DNA from: JBBRSC01 sp038245795
Lineage (GTDB): Bacteria > Actinomycetota > Acidimicrobiia > Acidimicrobiales > Microtrichaceae
Length of the DNA: 18,542 bases
NCBI GenBank assembly: GCA_038245795.1
Contig: JBBRSC010000039.1
Coordinates: 1-18,542, forward strand
Reading direction: 5' to 3'
Both the position numbers and the translations under genes were made by a program. The stretch's first letter is position 1, and the number at the start of each line of letters is the position of its first letter. Positions 6,503-14,563 of this stretch are shown piece by piece. Below the pieces are notes generated by a model, which worked only from the letters and a program-made list of their open reading frames with translations, was not told the origin of the DNA and made no database searches.

Positions 6503-7954
6503 ATGACAACGTTCGATACCGCCCAATCCCCGCCAGGGCAGCGCTCGCGCTATCTCGACGGGATCTACGCGCCCACCGACACGGAGAACACGTTGGCGTT
6601 GACGGTGGTGGCCGGTGAGCTCCCCGACGATCTCGTGGGGGTCTTCGCTCGCAACGGAGCCAATCCGCAGTTCGATCCGCCTGGCCGATACCACTGGTTC
6701 GACGGCGACGGCATGATCCACGCTGTCGAGTTCAACGGCACCGACGCCATCTATCGAAACCGGTACGTCCTCACCAACGGCTTCCTGAAGGAATCCGAGG
6801 CGGGTACCGCATTGTGGAGCGGGATCATGGAGCGCCCCGACCTCACCAAGTATCCAGAGGTATTCAAGGACACGGCCAATACCGACCTCGTGTGGTTCAA
6901 CGGTGAGCTGCTGGCGCTCTGGTGGCTCGGTGGCGACGCCTATCGGATCGGTCTTCCTGAGTTGGAGACGCGAGGCATCCAGGATTTCAACGCGACGCTG
7001 CAGACCAAGATGGCGGCACACCCGAAGGTCGATCAACGCACCGGCGAGCTGCTCTACATCGATTTCGATCCGCTGCCGCCCTACCTGACCCATGGCGCCA
7101 TCTCGGCGGACGGTCGCGTCACGAGATCCGACAGCGTCGAGCTGAGTGGTCCCCGGCTCCAGCACGATCTGGCGTTCACCGACGACTGGATGGTCCTCTT
7201 CGACTTCTCGTTCACGTGGGACATGGAAGCCATGGCCGCTGGTGGATCCAAGCTGAAGTTCGAGCGAGACCAGCCCACGCGCTTCGGGCTGGTTCCCCGC
7301 CATGGCGACTCCACCACCGTGCGCTGGTTCGAGACCGATCCGTGCTTCATGTACCACGTCGTGAATGCGTGGCAAGAGGGCGAGCATCTGATCCATCTCG
7401 TGGGGTGTCGCAGCGAGGAGCCCCTCGCCGATGATCCTCTGAACGAATCGAGTTACGAGGCGCCGACGCTTGGCATGCTCCGCTTGGAGCCGTACCTCAC
7501 AAAGTGGACGTTCGACCTGCGGTCCGGGTCGCTGGTGCATCAACGGCTCGTCGATGTTCCTTCGGAGTTTCCCCGCATGGACGATCGCCTGCTCGGCCAG
7601 CCCTCCCGCTACTCCTATCTGCAACGGTTTGCGCCGCGTTCCACCCTGGCGTTCGACGCGGTGATTGGCCACGATCTTGAGTCCGGGGAATCCGTGACCC
7701 ATGTATGGCCCACCGGATGGTTCGGTGGCGAGACGGTGTTCTGTCCTCGCACCGGGGGAACTGCCGAGAACGATGGCTACTTGGTGACGTTCGTGGTCGA
7801 GGAGGCCACCGGCGCCACCGAGGTCCATATCGTTGATGCGGCGCGACTCGCCGACGAGGCAGTCTGTCGATTGTCGGTGCCCGTCAGGGTTCCTGCTGGC
7901 TATCACGCCTGGTGGGTGTCTGCCACGGAACTTGCCGAGCAACAGGACGCCTGA
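6503..7954 (+). CDS. Carotenoid cleavage oxygenase (RPE65/CCD family), CCO2
   Basis: The 483-residue protein is a full-length member of the carotenoid/lignostilbene cleavage oxygenase family and clearly related to CCO1, but not a recent copy. Iron-ligand histidines are His173 (AHPKVD), His221 (LQHDL), His285 (YHVVNAW) and His468 (GYHAWW). The N-terminal RNGANPQF and YHWFDGDGM signatures are present. Where CCO1 has LWEGG, this protein has LWWLGG, so a conserved second-shell glutamate appears to be missing. The ATG at 6503 is chosen because GAGAGG precedes it by 9 nt; an in-frame TTG at 6473 lies upstream and falls inside a TTGACA. The stop overlaps the thiolase start by one base (TGATG), so the two are co-translated. 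The substrate is unknown; an apocarotenoid or stilbene is likely. Confidence 0.92.
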   Translation: MTTFDTAQSPPGQRSRYLDGIYAPTDTENTLALTVVAGELPDDLVGVFARNGANPQFDPPGRYHWFDGDGMIHAVEFNGTDAIYRNRYVLTNGFLKESEAGTALWSGIMERPDLTKYPEVFKDTANTDLVWFNGELLALWWLGGDAYRIGLPELETRGIQDFNATLQTKMAAHPKVDQRTGELLYIDFDPLPPYLTHGAISADGRVTRSDSVELSGPRLQHDLAFTDDWMVLFDFSFTWDMEAMAAGGSKLKFERDQPTRFGLVPRHGDSTTVRWFETDPCFMYHVVNAWQEGEHLIHLVGCRSEEPLADDPLNESSYEAPTLGMLRLEPYLTKWTFDLRSGSLVHQRLVDVPSEFPRMDDRLLGQPSRYSYLQRFAPRSTLAFDAVIGHDLESGESVTHVWPTGWFGGETVFCPRTGGTAENDGYLVTFVVEEATGATEVHIVDAARLADEAVCRLSVPVRVPAGYHAWWVSATELAEQQDA

Positions 7955-9189
7955 TGGAGCGCAGCCCGGTCTTCATTCTTGGCGGCACGCAGACGGACTT
8001 TGCCCGCAATGTCGGTCGTGAGGGGCTCACGCTGATCGACCTACTGAGGGAAGCAACGGCTGCGGCGTTGGCATCGGCTCAGATGACGTCGGCCGATATC
8101 GACACCGCCCACGTCGGGAACTTTCTCGGCGAGGTCTATTCGGGTCAGGGCCACCTCGGAGGTCTGCTGATCGAGGCGACGCCCGAGCTGGCAGGAATCT
8201 CGGTGTCGCGACATGAAGCAGCCTGCGCGTCCGGGTCGATGGCGATCCTCGCCGCCACAGCCGAGCTGGATGCCAGGCGCGCCGAGACGGCGTTGGTCGT
8301 CGGCGTCGAACTGATGCGCGCCCACGGCGGCTTCGCGGCCCAGCAGGCCCTGGGTGCCGCAGCGTGGGTGCCACAGGAGACAGAGGGCGTGGAGTACCCG
8401 TGGCCGCATCTCTTCAGCCTGCTCGCCGACGAATACGCCCGCCGCTACGGACTTGATCACGTGCACCTGGGCGAACTCGGTCGGAAAGCGTTCGCCAACG
8501 CGACCCGCAACCCGCTGGCGCAGACTCGCGATTGGAATGTTGCTGATGGAAACTTCTCCGATGACGATGATCTGAACCCGATCGTCGCTGGCCGGCTTCG
8601 ACGCTACGACTGCTCCCAGGTGACCGACGGAGCATCGGCGATCGTGCTGGCCACGGCGTCGGCCGCCGAGCGCTGGGCAACGAGTCGGGGCGTCTCCATC
8701 GACGACGTCGCACGTATCGACGGATGGGGTCATCGAACCGCTCGCATGACGATGGCTGGGAAGATCGCTGACCATCGCGACGACGAGTACGTGCTGCCCC
8801 ATGTTCGGGCCACGATTCTCGACGCCTTTGAGCGGGCAGGAATCGCCGACCTTGCACAGATCGACGCGATAGAGACCCACGATTGCTTCACTATCAGCGA
8901 GTACGCCGCCATCGACCATTTCGGTCTGACCAAGCCGGGGGAGAGCTGGCGGGCGATCGAGGACGGCACCGTGCAGCTCGGCGGAACGATGCCCATCAAC
9001 CCCGGTGGTGGGCTGACCGGCGGCGGCCATCCGGTTGGGGCCACCGGTGTTCGGATGATGTGGGACGCCGCTCAACAGGTGACGGATCGGGCGGGGGACT
9101 GCCAGGTCGATGGCGCCCGCCGTGTCGCGACGCTCAATATCGGAGGCAATGCCACGACGGTGGCGAGCTTTGTGGTGGCCGCGCTCTGA
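7954..9189 (+). CDS. SCP2-type thiolase / acetyl-CoA acetyltransferase-like protein
   Basis: The 411-residue protein has the two-domain thiolase fold. The nucleophilic Cys91 lies in EAACASGSM, the HDC motif typical of SCP2-like thiolases at 309-311 (ETHDCFTISEY), and the catalytic histidine at 359 in GGGHPVGATG. The C-terminal CxG cysteine of degradative thiolases is replaced by Asn395 in LNIGG, as in lipid-transfer-type thiolases. These enzymes cleave or form beta-keto acyl-CoA thioesters, often in degradation of steroid or isoprenoid side chains. The ATG at 7954 overlaps the CCO2 stop by one base, so the pair works together. An attractive reading is that cleavage products of CCO2 are broken down to acyl-CoA units, although no ligase or dehydrogenase gene for that route is in the window. 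Confidence 0.88.
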   Translation: MERSPVFILGGTQTDFARNVGREGLTLIDLLREATAAALASAQMTSADIDTAHVGNFLGEVYSGQGHLGGLLIEATPELAGISVSRHEAACASGSMAILAATAELDARRAETALVVGVELMRAHGGFAAQQALGAAAWVPQETEGVEYPWPHLFSLLADEYARRYGLDHVHLGELGRKAFANATRNPLAQTRDWNVADGNFSDDDDLNPIVAGRLRRYDCSQVTDGASAIVLATASAAERWATSRGVSIDDVARIDGWGHRTARMTMAGKIADHRDDEYVLPHVRATILDAFERAGIADLAQIDAIETHDCFTISEYAAIDHFGLTKPGESWRAIEDGTVQLGGTMPINPGGGLTGGGHPVGATGVRMMWDAAQQVTDRAGDCQVDGARRVATLNIGGNATTVASFVVAAL

Positions 9190-9277
9190 CGACGTGACGC
9201 CTGCTCGGATCTCACGTTTCGCGAAACACTCTCCACGTGACCTCTCGACACAGCGAGTTCACGGGTACCGTCGTTTC
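9190..9277. promoter_or_regulatory. Intergenic region with perfect 12-bp palindrome upstream of tlpA-like gene
   Basis: This gap follows the thiolase stop. It holds a perfect palindrome GTTTCGCGAAAC at 9216-9227 and a 7-nt direct repeat ACGTGAC at 9192-9198 and 9235-9241. The palindrome is about 50 bp before the TlpA-like start, a good place for an operator. A near-identical 12-mer lies in the divergent promoter region of the ECF sigma gene (16623-16634). No clear -35/-10 pair was recognised. Confidence 0.45.
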
Positions 9278-9850
9278 ATGCGCATAAACCACACAGTTCG
9301 CGGTGCCGTGCTCGTCGGCCTCGCGTCGATGGCGCTGATCCTCACGGGATGCGGCGACACGACAACTGCTGCACCATCCGGGTCGACATCTCCGACCGGC
9401 GAAACGCCGTCGCTGAACGCTGACTGGCTCGGTGTGCCGATCACCGACACAGCTGGTAACAAGTTCGCCGTCCGTGATCTCGTCGGTGCCCCGGTAGTAG
9501 TTGAGGTGTTCGCCACGTGGTGCGGAAATTGTCGCAAACAGCTCGGCGATACCCAGAAGGCGGCGGCGGCGGCCGGAGAGAGCGCAACGTTCCTGGCGTT
9601 GTCCGTCGAGACCGAGCTTTCGTCGGCCGACGTGGCGACCTACGCCCAGAAGAACGGCTTCAGCAATATCCGTTTTGCGGTCATGAGCCCCGAGATGTTG
9701 AGTGCACTGGAAATGGCCTACGGCAAGAGCGTGCTGAACCCACCGAGCACCCCAAAGATCGTGGTCGACGCCAAGGGCGGAGCTTCATCGATGGTCACGG
9801 GGTTCGAGTCTCCTGCCGCTCTCGCTGTCAAAATCGTCGCGGCGGCGTGA
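9278..9850 (+). CDS. TlpA/ResA-like thioredoxin-fold lipoprotein
   Basis: The 190-residue protein has a lipoprotein signal peptide with a textbook lipobox (LTGC, lipidated Cys25) and a Ser/Thr-rich linker to about residue 46. A thioredoxin fold follows, with active-site WCGNC (Cys82 and Cys85) and the cis-proline segment STPKIVV near the C-terminus. Such proteins sit on the outer face of the membrane and reduce or exchange disulfides, for example in cytochrome c maturation, receiving electrons from a CcdA-type membrane protein. A CcdA-like gene follows 39 nt downstream, so the pair forms a thiol-redox module. The frame extends upstream to 9110 inside the thiolase gene, but the ATG at 9278 is right because the signal peptide begins there. 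Confidence 0.92.
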   Translation: MRINHTVRGAVLVGLASMALILTGCGDTTTAAPSGSTSPTGETPSLNADWLGVPITDTAGNKFAVRDLVGAPVVVEVFATWCGNCRKQLGDTQKAAAAAGESATFLALSVETELSSADVATYAQKNGFSNIRFAVMSPEMLSALEMAYGKSVLNPPSTPKIVVDAKGGASSMVTGFESPAALAVKIVAAA

Positions 9851-9889
9851 CTGCCGCCACCACATCGGCCCGGCGTTTGTCGACGACCC

Positions 9890-10555
9890 GTGCGTGAGTA
9901 CCTCCAAGCCTTCGTACTCGGCAACGGTGCGATCCTCGGCAACGTGTGCATGCTGCCGTTGTACCCGGGACTCTTCGTGATGTTGGCCGATCGGGTGGAA
10001 AACGGTTCCTCAAAACGGGCAGTCCGCTGGATGGGCGTCCTGGTGCTCGCTGGGGTGCTGACCGTGATGGTGGCCCTCGGAGCGTTGCTCCACGCGCTTC
10101 GGACACCGTTCGCCAACGTGTTGCCGTACGCCCTTCCGGTGCTCTACGGATTGGTCGGTGTGCTCGGCATCGCCATGATTCTCGACCGGAACCCGCTGGC
10201 CCGGTTGTCCATGAGCCAGGCACCGGTCCTTCGGAACCCATCCGCAACGGCATTTCTGTATGGTCTCGCGTTGGGGCCGATGACACTTCCATGCACCGGC
10301 CCGATCATCATTTCAGCGTTCGTTCTGGGAGGAATTCAGGGCAGCGGCGCCACCGTTGACGGGCTGGTCTATTTCCTTTTCTTCGGTCTCGGGTTCGGTT
10401 GGCCGTTGGTTCTGTTGCCGTTCTTGGCTGCTCCGATGCAGCAGCGCATCAGTCGGTTGCTGACCCGCAATCATCGCCTGGTTGCCGTGCTCTCGGGTGT
10501 GCTGTTGATCGGTGTCGCAGCCTTCGGCTGGTACTCCGACATCCGGCCGAACTAG
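9890..10555 (+). CDS. CcdA/DsbD-type thiol-disulfide transporter
   Basis: The 221-residue protein is mostly hydrophobic with about six membrane helices. It carries the two conserved cysteines of the CcdA family: Cys20 in NVCMLPLYPG of helix 1 and Cys135 in MTLPCTGP of helix 4, related by the internal repeat of the family. CcdA carries reducing equivalents from cytoplasmic thioredoxin across the membrane to extracytoplasmic thiol proteins; the TlpA-like lipoprotein just upstream is the obvious partner. The start is a GTG at 9890, with MREYLQAF leading directly into helix 1. No other cytochrome c maturation gene (resB, resC) lies in the window, so the final target of the pair is not shown. Confidence 0.88.
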   Translation: MREYLQAFVLGNGAILGNVCMLPLYPGLFVMLADRVENGSSKRAVRWMGVLVLAGVLTVMVALGALLHALRTPFANVLPYALPVLYGLVGVLGIAMILDRNPLARLSMSQAPVLRNPSATAFLYGLALGPMTLPCTGPIIISAFVLGGIQGSGATVDGLVYFLFFGLGFGWPLVLLPFLAAPMQQRISRLLTRNHRLVAVLSGVLLIGVAAFGWYSDIRPN

Positions 10556-10556
10556 T

Positions 10557-10590
10557 TCACCCGGGAATCAGCCGAGCGCCAGCCGGGTGA
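10557..10590. terminator. Inverted repeat between convergent CcdA-like and epoxide-hydrolase-like genes
   Basis: TCACCCGG (10557-10564) is an exact inverted repeat of CCGGGTGA (10583-10590) with an 18-nt loop. It lies just after the CcdA-like stop and overlaps the last codons of the convergent gene. No U-tract follows, so a bidirectional terminator role is weakly supported. Confidence 0.3.
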
Positions 10591-10951
10591 CTTGATCTGT
10601 CATCGTGGCCATGTCGAAATAGTCCCGCCAGAGACTGATGAGACCGTCATCGTTCACTTCGAATACGCCGGCAACGGGAAGGTCGATCCACGTCTCGCCG
10701 ATCCGAAAGCGGTCGATCCGTTCGTTCATCACGATCGGGCCAACGGCGGTCTGTCGCACAATGACGAATTCGATCTCGTCGACGCCCTCCGACATGGTTT
10801 CGAGAAACGATGTCATTGCCTCCGGGCCGATGTTTTTTCCGACGGGGACGTTGTCGTACTCGATGCGGTTCGTGACCATCTGGCAGGCGGCCGCGAAGTC
10901 GCCGTTCACGACCAACCGGATGAACTCGTTGACAGTTGCTTCAGGAGTCAT
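10568..10951 (-). CDS. Limonene-1,2-epoxide hydrolase-like protein (SnoaL/NTF2 fold)
   Basis: The 127-residue protein is a single NTF2-fold domain, close to the length of limonene epoxide hydrolase. All five residues of that enzyme's active site have counterparts: Tyr32 and Asn34 in EYDNVPV, Arg78 and Asp80 in NERIDRF, and Asp110 in WRDYFD (limonene enzyme Y53, N55, R99, D101, D132). The segment LPVAGVFEV also fits. These enzymes open epoxides in one step by general-acid/base hydration. The gene is the last of the five-gene operon led by the ECF sigma factor, 50 nt after the amidohydrolase gene. A terpenoid or apocarotenoid epoxide is a sensible substrate class, but the true substrate is unknown. 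Confidence 0.85.
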   Translation of the reverse strand: MTPEATVNEFIRLVVNGDFAAACQMVTNRIEYDNVPVGKNIGPEAMTSFLETMSEGVDEIEFVIVRQTAVGPIVMNERIDRFRIGETWIDLPVAGVFEVNDDGLISLWRDYFDMATMTDQVTRLALG

Positions 10952-11001
10952 GGGTCCATCCTGTCAGCGTCTGGGTCAACGGGCAGCACGCCACATTCGG
11001 G

Positions 11002-12378
11002 TCACCCAAGCCGCGCCGCCATCTCGCGGCGAGCCTCGCCGATCCACTGGAGCTCATCAGGGTCGCGGGCGATTGCCTGCACGCCGTAGAGCCGTTCGGC
11101 ATTGCCGCACAGGATCTTGGCCTTGATGGCGGAGGTCAGCTCCGGGTAGCCGAACTCAGCGCGCATACGTTCGGGGATGGTGAAGGCTCGAAACGAATCG
11201 ATCAGCGCCTGCGGCGGGCCGTACCAGACAGAATCGGTCCCCCACAGGATTCGGTTCTCGCCGACAGCGCAGAGGAGCTTGCCGATCACGTGAGCAGCTT
11301 CGACGGGGCGACGCAGCATCAGGAACCACGTCGATCCCAGTTCGGCCCAGACGTTGCATCCGGGGCCGATTCCGCTGCGGGCCAACGAGGACACCAGTCG
11401 GCTCACGCCTCGTTCGTTGTCAGCGTCGTGAGCGCCCTCTTCCTGGAGGGCGTCGATGTCGTAGCCGGAGTGATACACGACAAAATCGATGTCCGGATAT
11501 GCGAGCGCCGCCGGACCGATATCGCGTGGCGAGGCCGTCCGCGGGGCGAGCGACGGGATCGGTCCGGCCAGGCCCTTGTGGGCGCACACCAGCCGCGGTC
11601 CCAGTTCCATGACACGGTCAAGGAATGCACGTCCGGTGTCATCGTCGAGAAACCACCCGCCGGTCGGTCGATCGGGCGGATCCCACCACGTATAGACCTT
11701 CCAGCCCGATGGCGTGAGGCTCGCTGCCCACGACTCCATGCGCTCGAGCTCCGCGTCGCCCAGGTTCGGATGCACGATCGTGTGGGTCATGACACGCCCA
11801 GTCCCCGCGTACCGATCGATGATCTCCCGCGCCGCCGCGATGTCGGAATTGTCGAGCACTCCCTGGCCGGGGACGCCGGGGGGCGACGTCAGCAGGGCGA
11901 TCGAGGTCTCGGACCCACCAAACATGGTCGATGCCCACGCCGGAGCCGACAATCGTTCGGGATCGATGGGATCGGACCAGCGATCCCGGTCGACCAATCG
12001 GAGAAAGCCCAGCAATGCCTTGGCGCCAGAGGTGCTGATCCGCGAGGGGCGGACGAGGTGGGTCTGGACATCGATGACGAGACCGTCACCGGAGAAGCAG
12101 TCGGCCGCGGCGACAGGATCTGCCTCAGCCTCGATCGGCACATCGAAGAACCCACCACCGAATTCAGCGTCGAGGGCGCGCAACGCCGAGGCGGTGCCGC
12201 ATCGCCCTTCGAGATGGTCGGGCAAGGCAACGCGACGGGCGAGTGCTGAGGCAGCCGCGCGGTCGAGCGCAACGGCGGACGCTCGGCGCTGAGCGGGACC
12301 CAACGGCACAACGCCGAACTCGTCGGTATGTCGAGGAGCGAGCAGTGGCGGGTCGATACAGCGGACAGTACTGGTCAC
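11002..12378 (-). CDS. Amidohydrolase-2 family metal-dependent hydrolase
   Basis: The 458-residue protein has the TIM-barrel landmarks of the amidohydrolase-2 group (ACMSD and related decarboxylases or hydrolases): VIDVQTH at 101-107, VCAHKG with His267, VVYHSGYD with His303, and ILWGTDS with Asp382. The first strand usually reads DxHxH; here it is Asp103-Val-Gln105-Thr-His107, so one metal-binding histidine is Gln. GNAERLYG near the C-terminus is a common closing motif. About 100 residues precede the barrel and match nothing I recognise. The start is a GTG at 12378, 22 nt after the galactosidase stop, without a clear Shine-Dalgarno. Decarboxylation or C-C/C-N hydrolysis of a ring-derived acid is typical of the family; the substrate is unknown. 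Confidence 0.85.
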   Translation of the reverse strand: MTSTVRCIDPPLLAPRHTDEFGVVPLGPAQRRASAVALDRAAASALARRVALPDHLEGRCGTASALRALDAEFGGGFFDVPIEAEADPVAAADCFSGDGLVIDVQTHLVRPSRISTSGAKALLGFLRLVDRDRWSDPIDPERLSAPAWASTMFGGSETSIALLTSPPGVPGQGVLDNSDIAAAREIIDRYAGTGRVMTHTIVHPNLGDAELERMESWAASLTPSGWKVYTWWDPPDRPTGGWFLDDDTGRAFLDRVMELGPRLVCAHKGLAGPIPSLAPRTASPRDIGPAALAYPDIDFVVYHSGYDIDALQEEGAHDADNERGVSRLVSSLARSGIGPGCNVWAELGSTWFLMLRRPVEAAHVIGKLLCAVGENRILWGTDSVWYGPPQALIDSFRAFTIPERMRAEFGYPELTSAIKAKILCGNAERLYGVQAIARDPDELQWIGEARREMAARLG

Positions 12379-12400
12379 AAAAAGTGCCCGAACGAATTTC

Positions 12401-14563
12401 TCAAGCGATGGCGGTGATCTCCCAGATGATCGCGGTGCAGGGGGCTTCGAGCGTCCAGTTCAGCGGCGCAGAGTCTCTTCCATCGCTGCCCGCAAGTTCG
12501 GCTCCTGTGACGACGAGCGCCTCAGCGGGCGTGGCGGCCATCGAATCATCGGTGGTGCCGAGTTCCGACTCGACAACGGCGTACCGACGATCCGCTTCGA
12601 GGCCGTCGAACCACACCGCCGGGGTCTGCGACGTGCTCGCTTCGAGTTGATAGGCGAACACGACCGCGCTCAGTCGATCCTCCGCTGAGTAGGCGAGACA
12701 GGCCCGACTCGTGTCGTCGCCTTCGACGGGCGAGATCAACCGATGCAGCCGGCCGTGCTGCACCAGCGGCTGGGTTCGACGGGCGATGGCAACGGCACGG
12801 CGGCAGACGGCGAGCTCGTCGGAGCTGAGCGAGGCCAGATCGAGGTCGAAGCCGAAGCGGGCCGAGAGTGCAACCGCACAAGCGAAGTCGAGCGGACGCT
12901 CGCCCCAGCGCGTCACATGCGCTGCCATGACCGAGGCTGGAAAGAACATCGAGCACGCCCATTGCAGTCGTGCCCGAACGACCGGGTCGGTGTTGTCGGA
13001 CGTCCAGAACTCGTGGAACCAACGGAGGCTGCCGTGATCGACGCGTCCGCCACCCGACGCGCACAACATCAGCTCGACCTCGGGATGCGCACGCGCCACG
13101 TCGGCCATCACCGCCCACGTCGCCCAGACATGGTCGATCCAGATGTTCGACTGCTGGTCCTGTGACAACATCTCGGATCCCGGATCGGTGATCGGGCGGT
13201 TGGCGTCCCACTTCACGTACGAGATGCCCGGGTTCGGCGTGAGGGTCTGATCGAACACTCCGAACTCGAAGTCCCGAACCTCGGGACGCAACGGATCGAG
13301 GTAGTGCTGTTGACGATGCTCGATGGGTTCACGCTCGGTCCGCACGATCCAGTCGGGATGCGCCTCGTACAGATCGCTCTCCGGGTTCACCATTTCCGGT
13401 TCCAACCAGATCCCGAAGCGGATGTCCCGCTCGGCCGCAGCATCAGCCAATCCAGCGAGTCCGCCACTCAACTTCGAGGTATTGACCTCCCAGTCACCGA
13501 GTCCGGCGTTGTCGTCGTTGCGTGGGTGGTTGTTGCCGAACCAGCCATCGTCGAGCAAGAACAGATCGGCGCCGAGATCGGCGGTGCGGTCCATCAGATC
13601 GACGAGCCGATCGTGATCGAAGTCGAAGAAGACCGCCTCCCAGTTGTTCACGACGAGGGGTCGAAGGCGATCGGGATCCCGCAGAACCCGAGCCCGTGAC
13701 CACGCATGGAATCGTTCGGTGATCGTCGCCCGGCCCGCACTCGACCAGGTCCATGCCACCGTTGGGGTGACGAACCGTTCGTTCGGATCCAGTCGATACT
13801 CCGCTCCGACCGGGTTCGCGCCTGCGCGCAAGCGCAGGTTGAGGCCATCGCTGGTATCCCACGTCCGGCGCACGTCCAGCGCGAATCGGGTGTTTCCACC
13901 CCACACGATCGACAGGCCCAGCACCTCGCCGGATGACTCCGTCGATGGTCCCTGTGGGGACACGAGCAACAACGGGCTTCGTTGAAGGTGAGGCTGCACG
14001 CCGCCGAAACTGTCGAGCGTTTTGGTGCCGGTCGTCAGTAGTTCGGTGTTCCACGCCCACTCCGTTGCCCAGCCACCTCCACCGAAATGGCAGATCTCCG
14101 CAGACTCGGAGGTGAGCAGCAGAGGACCGATCGAGTCATAGTCAGCCAAGGTGATGGGTTCGGCCTGGTCGTGATGGATCTCGACCCATTGCTCGAGAAT
14201 TCCCGACGGCGGGTGCGTCCGGAGATGGTGTTCCACCGTGAGATCCACGAGTTCGTCCCGACAGACGACGATGACCAACTCGCTGCCGTTGATCGATTCT
14301 CGGGACACGCGTTCCACAACGAGTCTGGTGGTGGTCAGACCATTGGCGTGGGTGATCCGGAGGGGGGCCGCCCGGAACGGATCTCCTCCTCCCCACGTCG
14401 GGAAGGCCTCGGGATACCAGATGGCATCGACATCGAGCTGGGCGGTGTGACCCTCAGGGCCCAATCCGATCTGACGGAGTCGGCCAGTTGAGTCGGCTGC
14501 CCACGTGAGACCCCACCCCCCAGCGTCGACAGCAATGAGGTCAGGCGTCGGGAGTTCAGTCAC
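12401..14563 (-). CDS. GH36 alpha-galactosidase (melibiase)
   Basis: The 720-residue protein has the normal GH36 length and order: an N-terminal beta-sandwich (about 1-290), a TIM barrel (about 300-620) and a C-terminal beta domain. Visible motifs are NNWEAVFFDFD, LFLLDDGWFG, FGIWLEPEMVNP, YVKWDANRPI with nucleophile Asp453, CASGGGRVDHG, and FWTSDNTDP with acid/base Asp523. The enzyme hydrolyses terminal alpha-galactosyl groups. There is no signal peptide, so it is cytoplasmic. The open frame runs upstream to 14803, but that part is antisense-like sequence inside the neighbouring FAD gene. The GTG at 14563 (MTELPTPDL) is preferred and overlaps the FAD gene by 8 nt. Its place in an operon of isoprenoid-type enzymes is odd and suggests a galactoside conjugate as substrate, or a chance merger. 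Confidence 0.93.
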   Translation of the reverse strand: MTELPTPDLIAVDAGGWGLTWAADSTGRLRQIGLGPEGHTAQLDVDAIWYPEAFPTWGGGDPFRAAPLRITHANGLTTTRLVVERVSRESINGSELVIVVCRDELVDLTVEHHLRTHPPSGILEQWVEIHHDQAEPITLADYDSIGPLLLTSESAEICHFGGGGWATEWAWNTELLTTGTKTLDSFGGVQPHLQRSPLLLVSPQGPSTESSGEVLGLSIVWGGNTRFALDVRRTWDTSDGLNLRLRAGANPVGAEYRLDPNERFVTPTVAWTWSSAGRATITERFHAWSRARVLRDPDRLRPLVVNNWEAVFFDFDHDRLVDLMDRTADLGADLFLLDDGWFGNNHPRNDDNAGLGDWEVNTSKLSGGLAGLADAAAERDIRFGIWLEPEMVNPESDLYEAHPDWIVRTEREPIEHRQQHYLDPLRPEVRDFEFGVFDQTLTPNPGISYVKWDANRPITDPGSEMLSQDQQSNIWIDHVWATWAVMADVARAHPEVELMLCASGGGRVDHGSLRWFHEFWTSDNTDPVVRARLQWACSMFFPASVMAAHVTRWGERPLDFACAVALSARFGFDLDLASLSSDELAVCRRAVAIARRTQPLVQHGRLHRLISPVEGDDTSRACLAYSAEDRLSAVVFAYQLEASTSQTPAVWFDGLEADRRYAVVESELGTTDDSMAATPAEALVVTGAELAGSDGRDSAPLNWTLEAPCTAIIWEITAIA

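Noticed and set aside
6482..7942. Long minus-strand open frame (about 486 codons) opposite CCO2
   Set aside because: It lies antisense to a gene with four conserved iron-ligand histidines; long antisense frames are expected in GC-rich DNA, and the translation shows no family motifs.
10936..12249. Plus-strand open frame of about 437 codons opposite the amidohydrolase
   Set aside because: The minus strand encodes clear amidohydrolase motifs; the plus translation is Arg/Gly-rich shadow sequence.
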